From: Pseudisothecium myosuroides
Taxonomy: Eukaryota > Streptophyta > Bryopsida > Hypnales > Lembophyllaceae
DNA: 64,000 nt
NCBI GenBank assembly: GCA_951799445.1
Contig: OX637296.1
Span: forward strand, 23,436,001-23,500,000
Direction of reading: 5' to 3'
Shown here: in pieces, positions 35,869 to 47,520 of the stretch
How the letters are laid out: every line of letters begins with the position of its first letter
How positions within the stretch are numbered: the stretch's first letter is position 1
The notes under the pieces: generated by a model
Told to the model about the DNA's origin: nothing
Databases searched by the model: none
What the model saw: only the letters and a program-made list of their open reading frames with translations
Program-made: the position numbers and the translations under genes

Positions 35869-37400
35869 TTCTCAATACATTTTTTTTTTGACACAAACGA
35901 AACAAAATTTCATTGCATAGGCAAAAATACAAAGCCCACCAGACACAAGTGGCCTGGTAGGAAGACACAGACACACCCTACAAATACAATTGACCCAACA
36001 CGAAACAACAAGGAACCCAAGCCATCGTTGCGGTACATTGAGGGGCCGTGAGGGGCCAAGATCCCACCCTACCTCGTCGGGGACGAGCTCATGGGGGTTG
36101 AAAGACGAAGCCCTCGTACGGCCCGGTAGCCCACCATAGTGGTTGCCCATCAATAAATTGGGCAAAGAAGTCAAATTGGCACTGCCGCTTGAGGAAGGCC
36201 ACCATCAATTGTTGTCAAACCTTGGGTGGGCGCCGTCAATTGTTTGTCCACTCTGCTCTGCCATAATCCACAAGACCTCCCTAAATATGGCTGGTGAGGC
36301 ACTTGGGTGTCCACACCAGCGGGTTTTTTTCTAACAACAAAACGCTAGGTTGTCAGGCCTGTAAGCCACTGCGCCTGGCTCCCTCCCAAAATTCACCTTT
36401 GGTGGGAGGGCACGCAGGGCTTTACTGTAGAGTTTGTCGCCAGAAAAAAAAACACTGGTCCACACTGTCTCATTGAACACAAGATCGTTTCTCTGGATCC
36501 ACAAAGCCCACAATACCATAGTCCGAAGCTCCAGCCAGAGCCGCTTCACTTGGTTGAATTTGCAGGGATCCTACCTGAGAAAATGCCTTGTCGCCAAGTA
36601 AGTGGTCGCCACGGGCCTTTCGCCTCTCTCCCCTCTAGGGCTGCATTGAGGATGTGCACCGCCCACTGCCATGCATACCATGCTGCAATGCATTCCTAGA
36701 ATCTGTGAAGCACCATCTCATCAGACCTGCGGGGGCAAACTGGGCATCATATATCAATTTCTCCATCAATCCGCCCTCTCCACTTGTTGACCGCCACAGC
36801 ACGTTGCCAAATAAGCCACAACAAGCCAGCTTCTTTCCGGATACGTTGGGGGGGCCAAACTGTCCTCCACTGCATTTGGAAATCGTCGGTCAGTATTTCA
36901 CCCCATTTCTGTGTGACAGGGTTGGGCACCTGGTGATGCTACATCAGTAACTTGCGACCCAACTTAGCCATCATCAGTGTTTTCTCCTCTCCAAGTTGCC
37001 ATTCAAATTTGCGAGGGTCCCAAGAGAGCTGGTCAATGCAGCCATAAAACAAACGGACCTCTTTCTTCATCAGGCCGCGCAAGATCGGCACAACATGAAC
37101 TCAGTGAAATGTTCCTGTTATGTTCCCATCCCTTCTGAGCCCAGGACCAGCCACATTGGGGTGGAGAATTCGAGCTGCAGGTAAGACCTCGTAACCCCAA
37201 GTCCTTCAATCCATTCGCCCCCGTGAGCGCCAAGAGAAGAGCGAGTTAGGATGCTACCCCATTGACTCTGAAGTGACCTTGTGACAGCTTGCCAAGCGCC
37301 GGCTTCACTATCTAGCAGCCCAAAAGCAACTCCAGCCTCAACTCCAGCCTCAGGAGCAGATAAGAAGCGTCCCTCTTTGTGGGCGTTCTCAATACATTTT
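35869..37400 (-). mobile_element. 5'-truncated LINE (L1-like) with 15-bp target-site duplication
   Basis: TTCTCAATACATTTT occurs at 35869-35883 and 37386-37400. Between them, on the minus strand, lies the 3' part of a plant LINE. In order there are a frame with LLDSEAGAWQAVTRSLQ, a zinc-finger-RT-like segment around 36750-36930 (EAGLLWLIWQRAVAVNKW), then VLWALWIQRNDLVFNE near 36480-36530, a 3' tail with non-coding character and a terminal A-run reading out at about 35874-35885. The order and the WxxWxxRN motif are those of the C-terminal region of non-LTR reverse transcriptases. Frames are broken by shifts and stops, so it is inactive. The clear duplication suggests moderate age. GC content is higher than the host flanks. 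Confidence 0.85.
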
Positions 37401-37710
37401 GAAGTTGCATATTGTATGGACGGGGCGATCCTACCACCAATCCTAACTAAAATTTGCCATCCTTTGATTTCGACTTCTTCACAAAAATTATCGCTGAAGA
37501 AAATGCGAAGATAACAACCTCTATGAATGCCTCCCTCAAGTCATTTCCAACCAATGCAATTGTTTTCAATCAATGATCAACACGATAACTACATTCGTAG
37601 ATGATGACAAATTACAATGAAAATTTTCAAATTACAATTGCATGCAAAAATCATGGTCAAGAGATTCAGAAAACAAGATAGCCAATAACTGGTCAAGATT
37701 GCCAACCTGG
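37401..37710 (-). other. 3' flank of the PPR gene
   Basis: About 310 bp between the stop codon of the PPR gene and the LINE insertion. Moderately AT-rich, with no other gene. It probably includes the 3' UTR. Confidence 0.4.
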
Positions 37711-40700
37711 TCACCAGTAATCACCACAAGAACACACACCATCTTGGAAGTGGTGAAAGCGATTCGCATCCCTCACAACAATATCTCGTTCAGTCACCTT
37801 TGAGATAAACTTGGTTGCTGTATGGCAGTCTGAACACACTCGAAGGTTCTTGAACACTCGAATTGGTTGTCCAGGGGGTGTCCACATGAGTCCATAAGCA
37901 ATAGCCAACTTCTCGCTATGGGAGCAAAGAGCAAGTTCTTTCTCCTCCTCATCAATGTTCCGCAACACTAGCCGGGTATCAGGAATGTAGCCTTCGGCCT
38001 TAATTGTCTCATTCAATCTCCTCAGCTCAGCATAGATCTCCTTTGCTTCTGAGTGAGAAGTATCCCCTACGACGAAGTCATGGACCTTGTTATCAACTTC
38101 AATCCAGCTACGCCCTGGCTCCTTGCGTACACCTCTCTCCTGCATCATAGTGCGCACCCACAACACCTCCTCCCACTTGCCAGCTGCAGCATAGATATTC
38201 GAGAGAAGCACGTATGCAGAAGCATCCTTCGGTTCCAACTTGAGACGCTCATTTGCGGCAAGTTTGCCCAACTGCACATTACCGTACGCTCTACAAGCAC
38301 CAAGCAAGGCTCCCCAAGTTGCACCATTTGGTTCCACGGGCAAGTTGTCAATCAAGAGCTTTGCTTCCTCCAAGTGTCCTGCTCGCGCAAGAACATCCAC
38401 CATGCAGGTACAAAGCACCACACTAGGTTCGATGCCATAATCTTGGGTCAAAGACAAAAAATGTCTACGGCTCTCATCCACAAGGCCTGAATGACTACAA
38501 GCTGACAACACTGCAACGAATGAGATTTCATTAGGCTGCACACCGTCTGCAATCATAGTTTTAAAGACTTCCAGGGCTTCATGCCCACATCCATGCTCTG
38601 CAAGTCCACCAATCATCACGTTCCAAGTAATCACGTCCCGTTCCTCCATCTCGTCAAAAGCCAGTCGCGCATCATCCATGCTGCCAGACTTTGCATACAT
38701 GTGCACCAGCGCATTGCCCACACGCACATCTGACTCAAATCGGGCCTCACGGGCATCGCTATGAACCTCCCTTACCCACTCCAAAGCCCCCGCGCTTGCA
38801 CATTCATTCAGGATGCTCATATAAGTGAATGCATCCGGTTTGAAGCCTTCCCGTTTCATTTGGAGGAAAAGTCGATATGCTTCAGACCCACAGCCATGAT
38901 GCGCAAGGCCTCCAATCATCACGTTCCAAGTAATCACGTCCCGTTCCTCCATCTTGTCAAAAGTCAGTCGCGCATCATCCATGCTGCCACACTTTGCATA
39001 CATGTGCACCAGCGCGCTGCCCACACGCACATCTGACTCAAATCCGGCCTCACGGGCATCACTATGAACCTCCCTTACCCACTCCAAAGCCCCCGCGCTT
39101 GCACATTCATTCAGGATGCTCATATAAGTGATTGCGTCCGGTTTGAAGCCTTCCCGTTTCATTTGGAGGAAAAATCGATATGCTTCAGACCCACAGCCAT
39201 GATGCGCAAGGCCTCCAATCATCACGTTCCAAGTAATCACGTCCCGTTCCTCCATCTTGTCAAAAGCCAGTCGCGCATCATCGATACGGACACACTTTGC
39301 ATACATGTGCACCAGCGCGTTGCCCACACGCACATCTGACTCTAATCCGGCTTCACGGGCATGGCTGTGAACCTCCCTTACCCACTCCAAAGCCCCCGCG
39401 CTTGCACATTCATTCAAGATGCTCATATAAGTGATTGCATCCGGTTTGAAGCCTTCCCGTTTCATTTGGAGGAAAAGTCGATATGCTTCAGACCCACAGC
39501 CATGCTCTGCAAGTCCACCAATCATCACGGTCCAAGTAATGACGTCCCGTTCCTCCATCTCGTCAAAAACCAGTCGCGCATCATCGATACGGCCACACTT
39601 TGCATACATGTGCACCAGCGCGTTGCCCACACGCACATCTGACTCTAATCCGGCTTCACGGGCATCGCTATGAACCTCCCTTACCCACTCCGAAGCCCCC
39701 GCGCTTGCACATGCATTCAGGATACTCGCATATGTAAAGGCGTCTGGTTTGAAGCCTTCCCGTTTCATTCGGAGGAAAAGTCGATATGCTTCCTCACCAA
39801 AACCACAATCTGCATATGCTCCAATCATCACGGTCCAAGTAATCACGTCCCGTTCCTCCATCTTGTCAAAAGCCAGTCGCGCATCATCGATTTTGCCACA
39901 CTTTGCATACATGCGCACCAGCGCGTTGCCCAAACGCACATCTGACTCTAATCCGGCTTCACGGGCATGGCTATGAACGTCCCTTACCCACTCCGAAGCC
40001 CCCGCGCTTGCACATGCATTCAGGATACTCGCATATGTAAAGGCGTCTGGTTTGAGACCTTCCCGTTTCATTTGGAGAAGAAGTCGATATGCTTCCTCAC
40101 CATCACCACTGTTGGCATATGCTCCAATCATCACAGTCCAGGTAATCACATTGCGACTCGCCAATTTATCAAAAGTGTTCCTTGCCTCCTCTATGTTCCC
40201 ACACTTTGCATACATTTTAAGGAGCAAAGTCCCCACACGAACATCTGATTCCAACCCACCCTCTCTGATATATCCATGAATTTCCTCGACCCACTTCAAG
40301 GCTGATGGTCTCGCACAGGCTTTCAGGATGCTCAAGTAAGTAACTGCATTAGGTTGCATACCTTCCTTTCGCATTTGATGGAAAACTTCCATGGCGTCTT
40401 TCACACAACTGTGCTGAGCATGACCTCCAATCATGACGTTCCAACTAACAACATCCTTCTTCGCAATTTCGTCAAACACTCTGCATGCATCCTCCAGTCT
40501 CCCACATCTGATGTATCTACTCAATAGGTTGTTTGCCACATATATATTCCGCTGCATGCCACTCTCAATGGCGCACTCATGAACCTGCTTTACTGCCCGA
40601 AGGTCTTCCTGCTTCAAGCACCGCTTCAGAATTTCAACATAGGAGTACGAGTCTATTGCAATGCCCTGTTGTAGTCGGTTCTTCAAAAGATCACTTGCTT

Positions 40701-40944
40701 CACTAGCGGTCGTTGCGCTTTGCATGCGCGTACTCCCACTACTAACTTGAACTGCTTGCTTTGACGCTTTTGCACTAGCGGGCAAATTGGTACTCACAGA
40801 GGGTCTTCTCCAAACTGATGACGATGAACACCTAATGCGTCCGCTGCTCCTTTCTCCATGGGAGGCTGAGACAAATAATAAACATGGGTGTATATGCCAT
40901 GGAGACTTCAAGAGTGTGATCCCACAGGCATCCTGGTTACACAA
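37711..40944 (-). CDS. DYW-type pentatricopeptide repeat protein (predicted organelle RNA editing factor)
   Basis: PLS-class PPR proteins bind organelle transcripts base by base; the DYW domain is the cytidine deaminase for C-to-U editing. The open frame (1077 codons) shows an N-terminal Ser/Arg-rich stretch like a transit peptide, PPR motifs in P-L-S order as 101-residue triplets, E/E+ motifs, a PG box (EPGRSWIEV) and a complete DYW domain. The latter has HSE (His1009, Glu1011), CSDC (Cys1037, Cys1040), a second His/Cys cluster and the exact C-terminus CGDYW, so the active site looks intact. The first in-frame ATG is at 40725 (1004 aa); an in-frame TGA lies at 40960-40962. The 73 residues before that ATG look coding, so an upstream exon is likely: candidate acceptors end just before 40932 (gtaaccag) and 40865 (tttgtctcag). 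Six boundaries recur every 303 bp. The target site is unknown. Confidence 0.93.
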   Translation of the reverse strand: MCNQDACGITLLKSPWHIHPCLLFVSASHGERSSGRIRCSSSSVWRRPSVSTNLPASAKASKQAVQVSSGSTRMQSATTASEASDLLKNRLQQGIAIDSYSYVEILKRCLKQEDLRAVKQVHECAIESGMQRNIYVANNLLSRYIRCGRLEDACRVFDEIAKKDVVSWNVMIGGHAQHSCVKDAMEVFHQMRKEGMQPNAVTYLSILKACARPSALKWVEEIHGYIREGGLESDVRVGTLLLKMYAKCGNIEEARNTFDKLASRNVITWTVMIGAYANSGDGEEAYRLLLQMKREGLKPDAFTYASILNACASAGASEWVRDVHSHAREAGLESDVRLGNALVRMYAKCGKIDDARLAFDKMEERDVITWTVMIGAYADCGFGEEAYRLFLRMKREGFKPDAFTYASILNACASAGASEWVREVHSDAREAGLESDVRVGNALVHMYAKCGRIDDARLVFDEMEERDVITWTVMIGGLAEHGCGSEAYRLFLQMKREGFKPDAITYMSILNECASAGALEWVREVHSHAREAGLESDVRVGNALVHMYAKCVRIDDARLAFDKMEERDVITWNVMIGGLAHHGCGSEAYRFFLQMKREGFKPDAITYMSILNECASAGALEWVREVHSDAREAGFESDVRVGSALVHMYAKCGSMDDARLTFDKMEERDVITWNVMIGGLAHHGCGSEAYRLFLQMKREGFKPDAFTYMSILNECASAGALEWVREVHSDAREARFESDVRVGNALVHMYAKSGSMDDARLAFDEMEERDVITWNVMIGGLAEHGCGHEALEVFKTMIADGVQPNEISFVAVLSACSHSGLVDESRRHFLSLTQDYGIEPSVVLCTCMVDVLARAGHLEEAKLLIDNLPVEPNGATWGALLGACRAYGNVQLGKLAANERLKLEPKDASAYVLLSNIYAAAGKWEEVLWVRTMMQERGVRKEPGRSWIEVDNKVHDFVVGDTSHSEAKEIYAELRRLNETIKAEGYIPDTRLVLRNIDEEEKELALCSHSEKLAIAYGLMWTPPGQPIRVFKNLRVCSDCHTATKFISKVTERDIVVRDANRFHHFQDGVCSCGDYW
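38761..40581 (-). repeat. 303-bp tandem modules (P-L-S triplets) inside the PPR gene
   Basis: On the plus strand atgaacctccct-like words recur at 38761, 39064, 39367, 39670, 39973, 40276 (atgaatttcctc) and 40579 (atgaacctgc), exactly 303 bp apart. The five modules nearest the 3' half are almost identical (MKREGFKPDAITYMSIL, EWVREVHS, ALVHMYAK, MEERDVITWNVMIGG), while the two 5' modules have diverged. Each encodes one P, L and S motif (101 residues). Confidence 0.95.
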
Positions 40945-43130
40945 ATCCCCGACAGTGTGTCAAAAAAACATTCAAGTGGTATCAGTTTCAGCATAAGGTA
41001 CTCATCGGTTCTAAGATTTAATGTTTAAACGTCCAACCAAGCCAGTTCACGTCATGTCAGTTTGGGGGAAGCGTACCACCGAATTGATCAAATATACATG
41101 CTGTCAACGAACCTAAATGTATCGGACACATTCCAACTATTTCCGTAGAACCCGGAAGTCAATGCTCACTCACCCGTGCATCCGCTCCAAGCACCAAATA
41201 GCTTCTCGTCTGCTGCCTATGATGCGACAAAAGGTGCAATGCGGACATTTTGTGGCTCTGTGTCTACAAACTTCTAACGGTTCCGCTTCAACAACAGAGT
41301 AACACCACAGATAGAAATCCAACTTCTCATCTAGAAAAAGTATAGGACTGAATCTCCTCAAGTCTTTGGCCCCCTTTCAAGTGTACGTCCTCAATCAGTT
41401 GAAAAGAGCTCCTTCTGCGAATCCAGGCCATGTCTGAAACCTTGAGTAAAAGTTGGAAAAATAGCATATAAGTATCAACCTGCTCCCTTCAACTGAGTTC
41501 CTTCTCTTCTCAAATTGTTAAACCTCCAGAGGAAGAGAAATAATGGTTTCGTTCAGCAACCCCAACCTCAACATCAGTAACGTCCAATGAACACAACAAG
41601 CTTCAAAACTCGACTTCAGCAGAGACACAAAGTATCATGTATGACTGGCAATATCTTCAAGTCTCCAATTACTTGTCTGATTCTATACTTCCTTCTCGGC
41701 CTTCAGCACCAATAATTCCAAGGCCTGCCGCTTCAATTCAGTCCACACACAAAAGTTCCACATATGAATCTCTGTCTTGGGATCTTCCGCTCCCCGTTAA
41801 CTGAAAACGATCTCCTCCTGCTTTTCGGAACCCCCTCCAAATTGCTCAGCCCTCAGGGTTCTGAGAGAAAAAAAACACTCACTAGTTCCCTGCATGAACC
41901 ACAACCGACGTATGGAGCCTTACTACTTAGCTTCAGTCAAACAAATTACGGCCTTCTGCTCCCTAGCGTCTGTGTCCGTTCGATTCTTCACACTGCTCAA
42001 CCCTGAACTCTCAGGCCACCAAGCCCGGAGGAAGGAACAACTGCAGCGCTTGACATCAACATCAACAACTTCAAATGACTTCAGCTTCAGAAAACTGGAC
42101 TGGAACGTAGTCGGGGGAAACCTCAAATGTGAAAGTATCAATCTCTAAGATTCTCTAAGGTAGAAACACCCATTAGTGTCCCTGCTCCCATTCCTGAACC
42201 TTAGACTGTCACCAAATCTGTCCCTAGACTTCCAATTAATGTGTCCTTCAAATGCTTGGCTCTGATTCGCTGACACATTTTGAAGGACACATACCTCATT
42301 TCAGTTTCGGGTCACCTATGTGACAGTTTCAGTGGTCTAGGGAGCCATCTCTTTGAAGAATCATAAAAATTACATACTACATCCAAAAATGTGATTTCTT
42401 TTTTGAATATTCATCATTTTCACTCGCTAATACTACAAAAATATCTCTTTCAGGAAAAGTTGCCTCCAGCTATGCTGAATTGCTTATTAATGACGATTTT
42501 GGGTGCTCCCACCTTAATCCCGTACACACTCTTCTCAAGCCAGCCAGCAAGAAAGCTGGAACAGATATTGACACTTGCACAGACCAAAATTCAATTCTAC
42601 TGAAAATTACAACTCATGGAAAGCAAGAAACCTAAACCACAACGGGAATCTCACATGAACAACCCCAGTATCTGAGCTTCTCTCCCCAATCGAGTGAACC
42701 TCCAAGCAGGAAGAGAACCCACATCGCCCACAACTCTCCACATATGCAAACAGCTTCAAAATTCAAATTTGCTGCAGAGAAAGAATCCCATGCTCGGTTC
42801 ACCTGGCAGTGGAGTTTATTCAACGAGCGGACAGGCAAATCTGATGCAGCAAGACGACATGGCAATGCGTCAACCTCACCAACCAACCCTAAGACCCGAT
42901 TTCTACAGTCGAGGTTGAGTAGTGCAGTCGCACCATGCAACGGGGTTTTAGGGTTTTGATGATCTTGTCCAGGAGTACTCGGGCAAGATAGCAACAGCAG
43001 AACTGAAACTGTTCTCAAATCCACGGTCCCAGGAATCCTCTCGCCCCTCAAAAATACATTGGAGATGAGTCTCAAGTCCCAGCCCTTTTTTTTTTTACTT
43101 TTTGAGAAAGTGCCAAGATGACGATCACTT
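40945..43130 (-). other. Upstream leader/promoter region of the PPR gene
   Basis: This GC-richer 2 kb has no supported protein of its own. Two telo-box-like words on the minus strand (AAACCCTAAAACCCC near 42941-42955 and a second ACCCTAA-like word near 42888) are typical of plant 5' leader regions and suggest a transcription start near 43.0 kb, with one or more introns before 40944. The 171-codon minus frame at 42632-43147 lacks motifs and may be leader sequence. A short inverted repeat (tgtgtccttcaaatg / cattttgaaggacaca) at 42240-42295 may be a MITE. Confidence 0.4.
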
Positions 43131-44947
43131 AAAATTTGGTGGAGCATTAGAGATAATTGTAAAGTTGTCCTGTTTTGTGAACCTATGTCAGAGGAAGGTT
43201 TAATTAAGAATAGAACAAAACAAACACGGCACCAAACTCAATCAAACTTGAGTTTGGGTGCTCCAAGGGCTTTGGTCCTGTGTTTTTCTCAAACTCCGGC
43301 TCTTGGTCCCGCCTTATGATTAACTCTATTGTATTTCTACATTTCTCCATATTTTGGACAAAAGACACTTTTCAATCATATTCAACCACTTTTTCATCCA
43401 AATTTGGCAACTTCATCCACATTTTTTAATAAAAATGCAAAAAATTTGGCAAAAAAAGATTACTTTTATCTGGCGAAAATCAGACATTTATTCTAAAATG
43501 GTGCAATCTAGCCCCTTGGTGCCAAAAAAAAAGGGATGGTCTTAACGGCCCATAAATGCTAAGGAGGACGTTTTCCGGTTGATGAATGACAAAGAATCTC
43601 TCTATGCAGGACAAAAGTGCAACTATTCATCCTCCAAATTTTGTGGGAAAAAGGAAGGTCATCTACAACAGTTTGACTTTCAATGAGTGCTTTTGCATTT
43701 TTTTTAAATTTAATAATTCAAACAGTGCCAAAATAGATGATTTCAATGGTTATGAGCCCATCGTTTAAGGATTAAATGCATTGGAATGTAGGAAAAAATC
43801 ACATTGTGCATTGTAAAGTACATTTTTAGATGGGATAAATTGATTAACCCCTAAATTGCCTAGGGCCTTTTTTGAGTTTCTAAGAATTTGCTCTAAATTG
43901 AACAAAAAGCCAACATTTTGATAGAAAATACAGCAATATCACTTATGGATTGAAAGATTATAAAGTTTGATCATGAGGGTGTCAAAATGTGAAAGTGATT
44001 TGAAGTCTTTCAATCCTCTCTTCACATGCGGTCAAATCTAAAAAGTTGGTCACTAAAAAATATGAGGATAAAGGGCCTAACATGCATAACCTCAATCAAT
44101 TTATGACTTCTAAAAATCTACTCTTTAATTTTTTTTAAATGAATTTCTAATGTGATTTTTTCTGCAAGATCTAGTATATTTGAGGCTCATTTCCAAGAGC
44201 CCTCAACACTATAGAAAGTCAAGATTGCAATGGACACCCTTGCACAAAATCTTGAATAGAAAAATCATAATCAATCATTTTCAAAATCAAATTTGATGCT
44301 AAAACTAGAATTCTAAAAGAATTTTTCAAAAATATAAAAACTAAAAATAGCAACTTGGTTAAGTTCAAAGTATTGTCGATATCAAAATTTGGTGCTTTAA
44401 GCATTTAATGATTAAGCTATACATGTTGTTTCTTCTTAACTAATATGGAGTATATTTTTATATGACCATAATTGTAGGTTTTGACATGTAAAAAAGGATT
44501 GAACAACTTCTAAAATTTCCAAATTTCTAACCTCTTTGCCATTAAATATTTAAAGCTTTCAATCCATATAAGATATTGTTGTGTTTTCTATTTGTTTGTG
44601 ATAACCTATGTGATTTTAGCCTTGAAGATTTGGGAAGCCCAATTTTGGATACAACTTGGAGCCGTTTTGTGTGTTTGACATAGGAGTCCTATAAATTAAA
44701 GTATACTCTAATGACAAAAGTCGTCATACAAATTCAAATTTGATGACACATGGCACTTCCAATTCCACCCCCTTCATATCTAAGAGGCTTCAAAATGGTT
44801 ATGTATTCTATTTGTATGATGTTGTCTTTGAGCAAAATGAAAAGAGGACATCCAAATGAAAGATGCTTACTTTTGAAATAATAGTCTAGTAGTATATGTC
44901 TTACCATATTTTAGTACATATATATATATATATAATATTCTAAAAAT
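43131..44947. other. AT-rich intergenic DNA, no gene seen
   Basis: Only short chance frames. A (TA)n run lies at about 44919-44933. Confidence 0.4.
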
Positions 44948-45233
44948 CATTAGATGAGAAATCAGCCCTGTGGAGGGCTGCGTGTTCCTAGCCTGTGGGA
45001 ACTGCCGAATTTAGGGCCACGGCAGCTCGCTGACGTGGCCGAGCGACTGCCACGTTGGAAAAAATTAATTTTTTTTCTGGGTTTTTTTTCATTTCAAGAA
45101 GGAAATTTTTTTTTTTTGAAATTTTTTTGAAATTTTTTTGTCGGGAACAACCATTCCCTGAAACTGCGGGGGGGGGACAGCGTTGGGAACGAGCCTGAAA
45201 CGGCCCTCCCGCCCCCCCAAAACTCATCTAATG
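44948..45233. mobile_element. GC-rich 286-bp MITE with CATTAGATGAG ends
   Basis: CATTAGATGAG at 44948 is mirrored by CTCATCTAATG ending at 45233. The interior is much richer in G and C at both ends (for example gccctgtggagggctgcg; ggcgggagggccg on the minus strand) than the host DNA and has a poly-T/A core, which suggests a transposed insert. No target duplication was fixed. The minus frame 44988-45227 is a composition artefact. Confidence 0.5.
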
Positions 45234-46956
45234 CAAGTACAATAGCTAGAGTAATTCAAAGTCACCACTGCCTTTGGAAAATAACCATTTGGAGTGTGAA
45301 AATAGAAGATCAAAAAACAGACAAAATTGATACGACCAGCAATCAACTGATATGCAAATGTAAAAGGTGGATATATAGCCTCCACTTCCATGAAATCGTC
45401 ACATTTTAGCCACTTGCTATTTCGAATCCAAGACTAATACCTTAGTTGCTAGAGACAAATATGTCTCTGGACAAGGTAGGTATCACTTTAGGATTGTCAT
45501 TGAGGCACTTGGAGTGCTTAGAGAGGGTGGGAAGGGATTGTTTTAGAGTTGATCATGACAACCAAACTACTCCATTGTTCATGGCTGCTTGATGTAATAA
45601 AATTTGGATTTTAGTTTCAAAATTAGCATATCTTTGAAAGAAGAAGATTGTAGCCTTTACAAATTTGAAGTTGAAGGAAAGTATAGCTAGTGAGAATTTG
45701 ATACAAGAAAAAATGAACCGGGAGATTTTGATTAGGAGAAGATAATCACTATCAATTGTATACAAAAATTTGTTATATAAAAAAATATGTTCGAGCCCTT
45801 CACCACTTGCTACCGGGAGCATAAGTGTAAAAGGACTAAACTAACAAATTACGGCTGTGGGAGCAGAGCCCTAAAGGCTCATTGGATGAAAAAAGAAGCA
45901 GGCGCAAAGCAATATATATATTAGCTGTTTCACTTCTTGTTCCAAATAATCTTTAATAATCTTTCATTTTGTATACCTAGAAATTCTTGGCAAGCATAAT
46001 GAATAGGCAGCTCATAGGAGTGATCCCAGAACTAGTTTATTGAATTTAGTGCAATATGCTAACTACTTTAGGGGATTTAGTGCAATATGCTACCTTCAAG
46101 ACAAACAAGCATCAACTTTGGCTACCTCGAGAGTAAGTAGCATTTTAAAAAAATAGAAAAGAAAAGATTTTACAAGTTGTAAAGGATGATTGGGAGTACC
46201 ATAACCCAAAACTAACTAAATAGATGCTATTAATGTAGAGGAAGTAACAAATTGACTATCAAATTCTATTGGTTGTTGCAGTCTTGGTTGAAATATAAAA
46301 AATTTCAAGGATTTTCTCCAATATACTTTTAGCTACTAAAAATTTTAAGTAGCAATGGAGCGAATTTTAGCCAGTTTTATGAACATTGGCTCGTAGCAAC
46401 AGGAATGTTGTGCATGAGGCACATGCAAATCATCTGACTGGAATTATAACATGGACTGTGAACACGAAGGATTGTTATTTTTTCTTTCTTGAAGTAGTGC
46501 ACCATACTCTATCTAGACCTTCTTGTATCTTCTGTTACTTTTGAAAGTCGACATGTAACTAATATGATACACCATGATGTTGCATGCAATATTAAAAAAT
46601 AACCATGTAATGCAGAAAACCTCACCCGTATTAAACTCATTGCAAGTGGTGGCAAAGTCCATTGATTCTTGAAGTTGAAGTGTTTTTGGAATGGCCTTCT
46701 AGGAAGATCAATATAAACTTTTCTTCTAACTTTTAAACTCTAAATATCCTAGACACCATATATGGAGGTTGTCAGAGCTTTGAAGTTAAATAAACCTTAC
46801 CAACTTACTACCTGTATTATTGTTTTTATTAAGAATGCATAATCACACAAGTCTTTTCTAAGTATGAAAACTGTTTTTGAATGTAAAATGTTTAAGATTT
46901 CTCTATTTGAGATTTTGTGTAAGGAGTTCCACTCCAAGAATTGGTTTTCTAATCTT
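45234..46956. other. AT-rich intergenic DNA, no gene seen
   Basis: A motif (gcaatatgctac, ttagtgcaatatgct) repeats near 46050-46095. No coding evidence. Confidence 0.4.
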
Positions 46957-47516
46957 AACCCCTGAAGAACCAAGGGGGTGCCATATTTCCGAAATTGTGA
47001 AGATCTATTATAAAATGCAATTTAGAAAAATATTTTAATAATGATTATCAACAATAGTTGTAAAATATGATTTGTAGATCACATCCATATGATTAGATCA
47101 ACAAATACACAAACTAATTTTTTACAATAAAATTTGAAACCAAAAATTGAAAATTCCTTCTAAAATCAATTGCGCATTGAATATTTATGATTTTTACAAG
47201 AATTTTTTTTCTATGAGTTCAAAATGCTAAGTTCTAATCATAATGATTTTTGAAGGTTTTTATTTTATTTTTTGATTCAAGTCGTTTTTGAAGGGTCATT
47301 TTTTGAACTGAAAAAGTTATTTTTTGAGGCTAGACCTACCTACACCCTTTGAATTATAGAAAATTTGCAAAGCAAAATCTTCATAATCTATACCATACAA
47401 ATGTTGAAGAACTAATACAAGAATCTTCAAAAAAATTGATGAATGGAAAAATGCATTTTGGTGAGTTTTGGATGTGAATCCGTTCATTCATTGTTCAAAA
47501 TCTGCACTCATGGTCC
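46957..47516. repeat. Anonymous repeat beginning ttaacccctgaag
   Basis: The start resembles the termini of the TTAA element families, but no matching right end is evident before the next TTAA element. AT-rich and non-coding. Confidence 0.3.
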
Positions 47517-47520
47517 TTAA

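Noticed and set aside
38053..40279. Series of plus-strand frames with repeated peptides opposite the PPR gene
   Set aside because: They recur every 303 bp because the antisense PPR modules do. The minus strand explains the conservation.
42632..43147. 171-codon minus frame upstream of the PPR gene
   Set aside because: No domain, transit signal or join to the PPR frame was found. Telo-box-like words within it suggest leader or promoter DNA.
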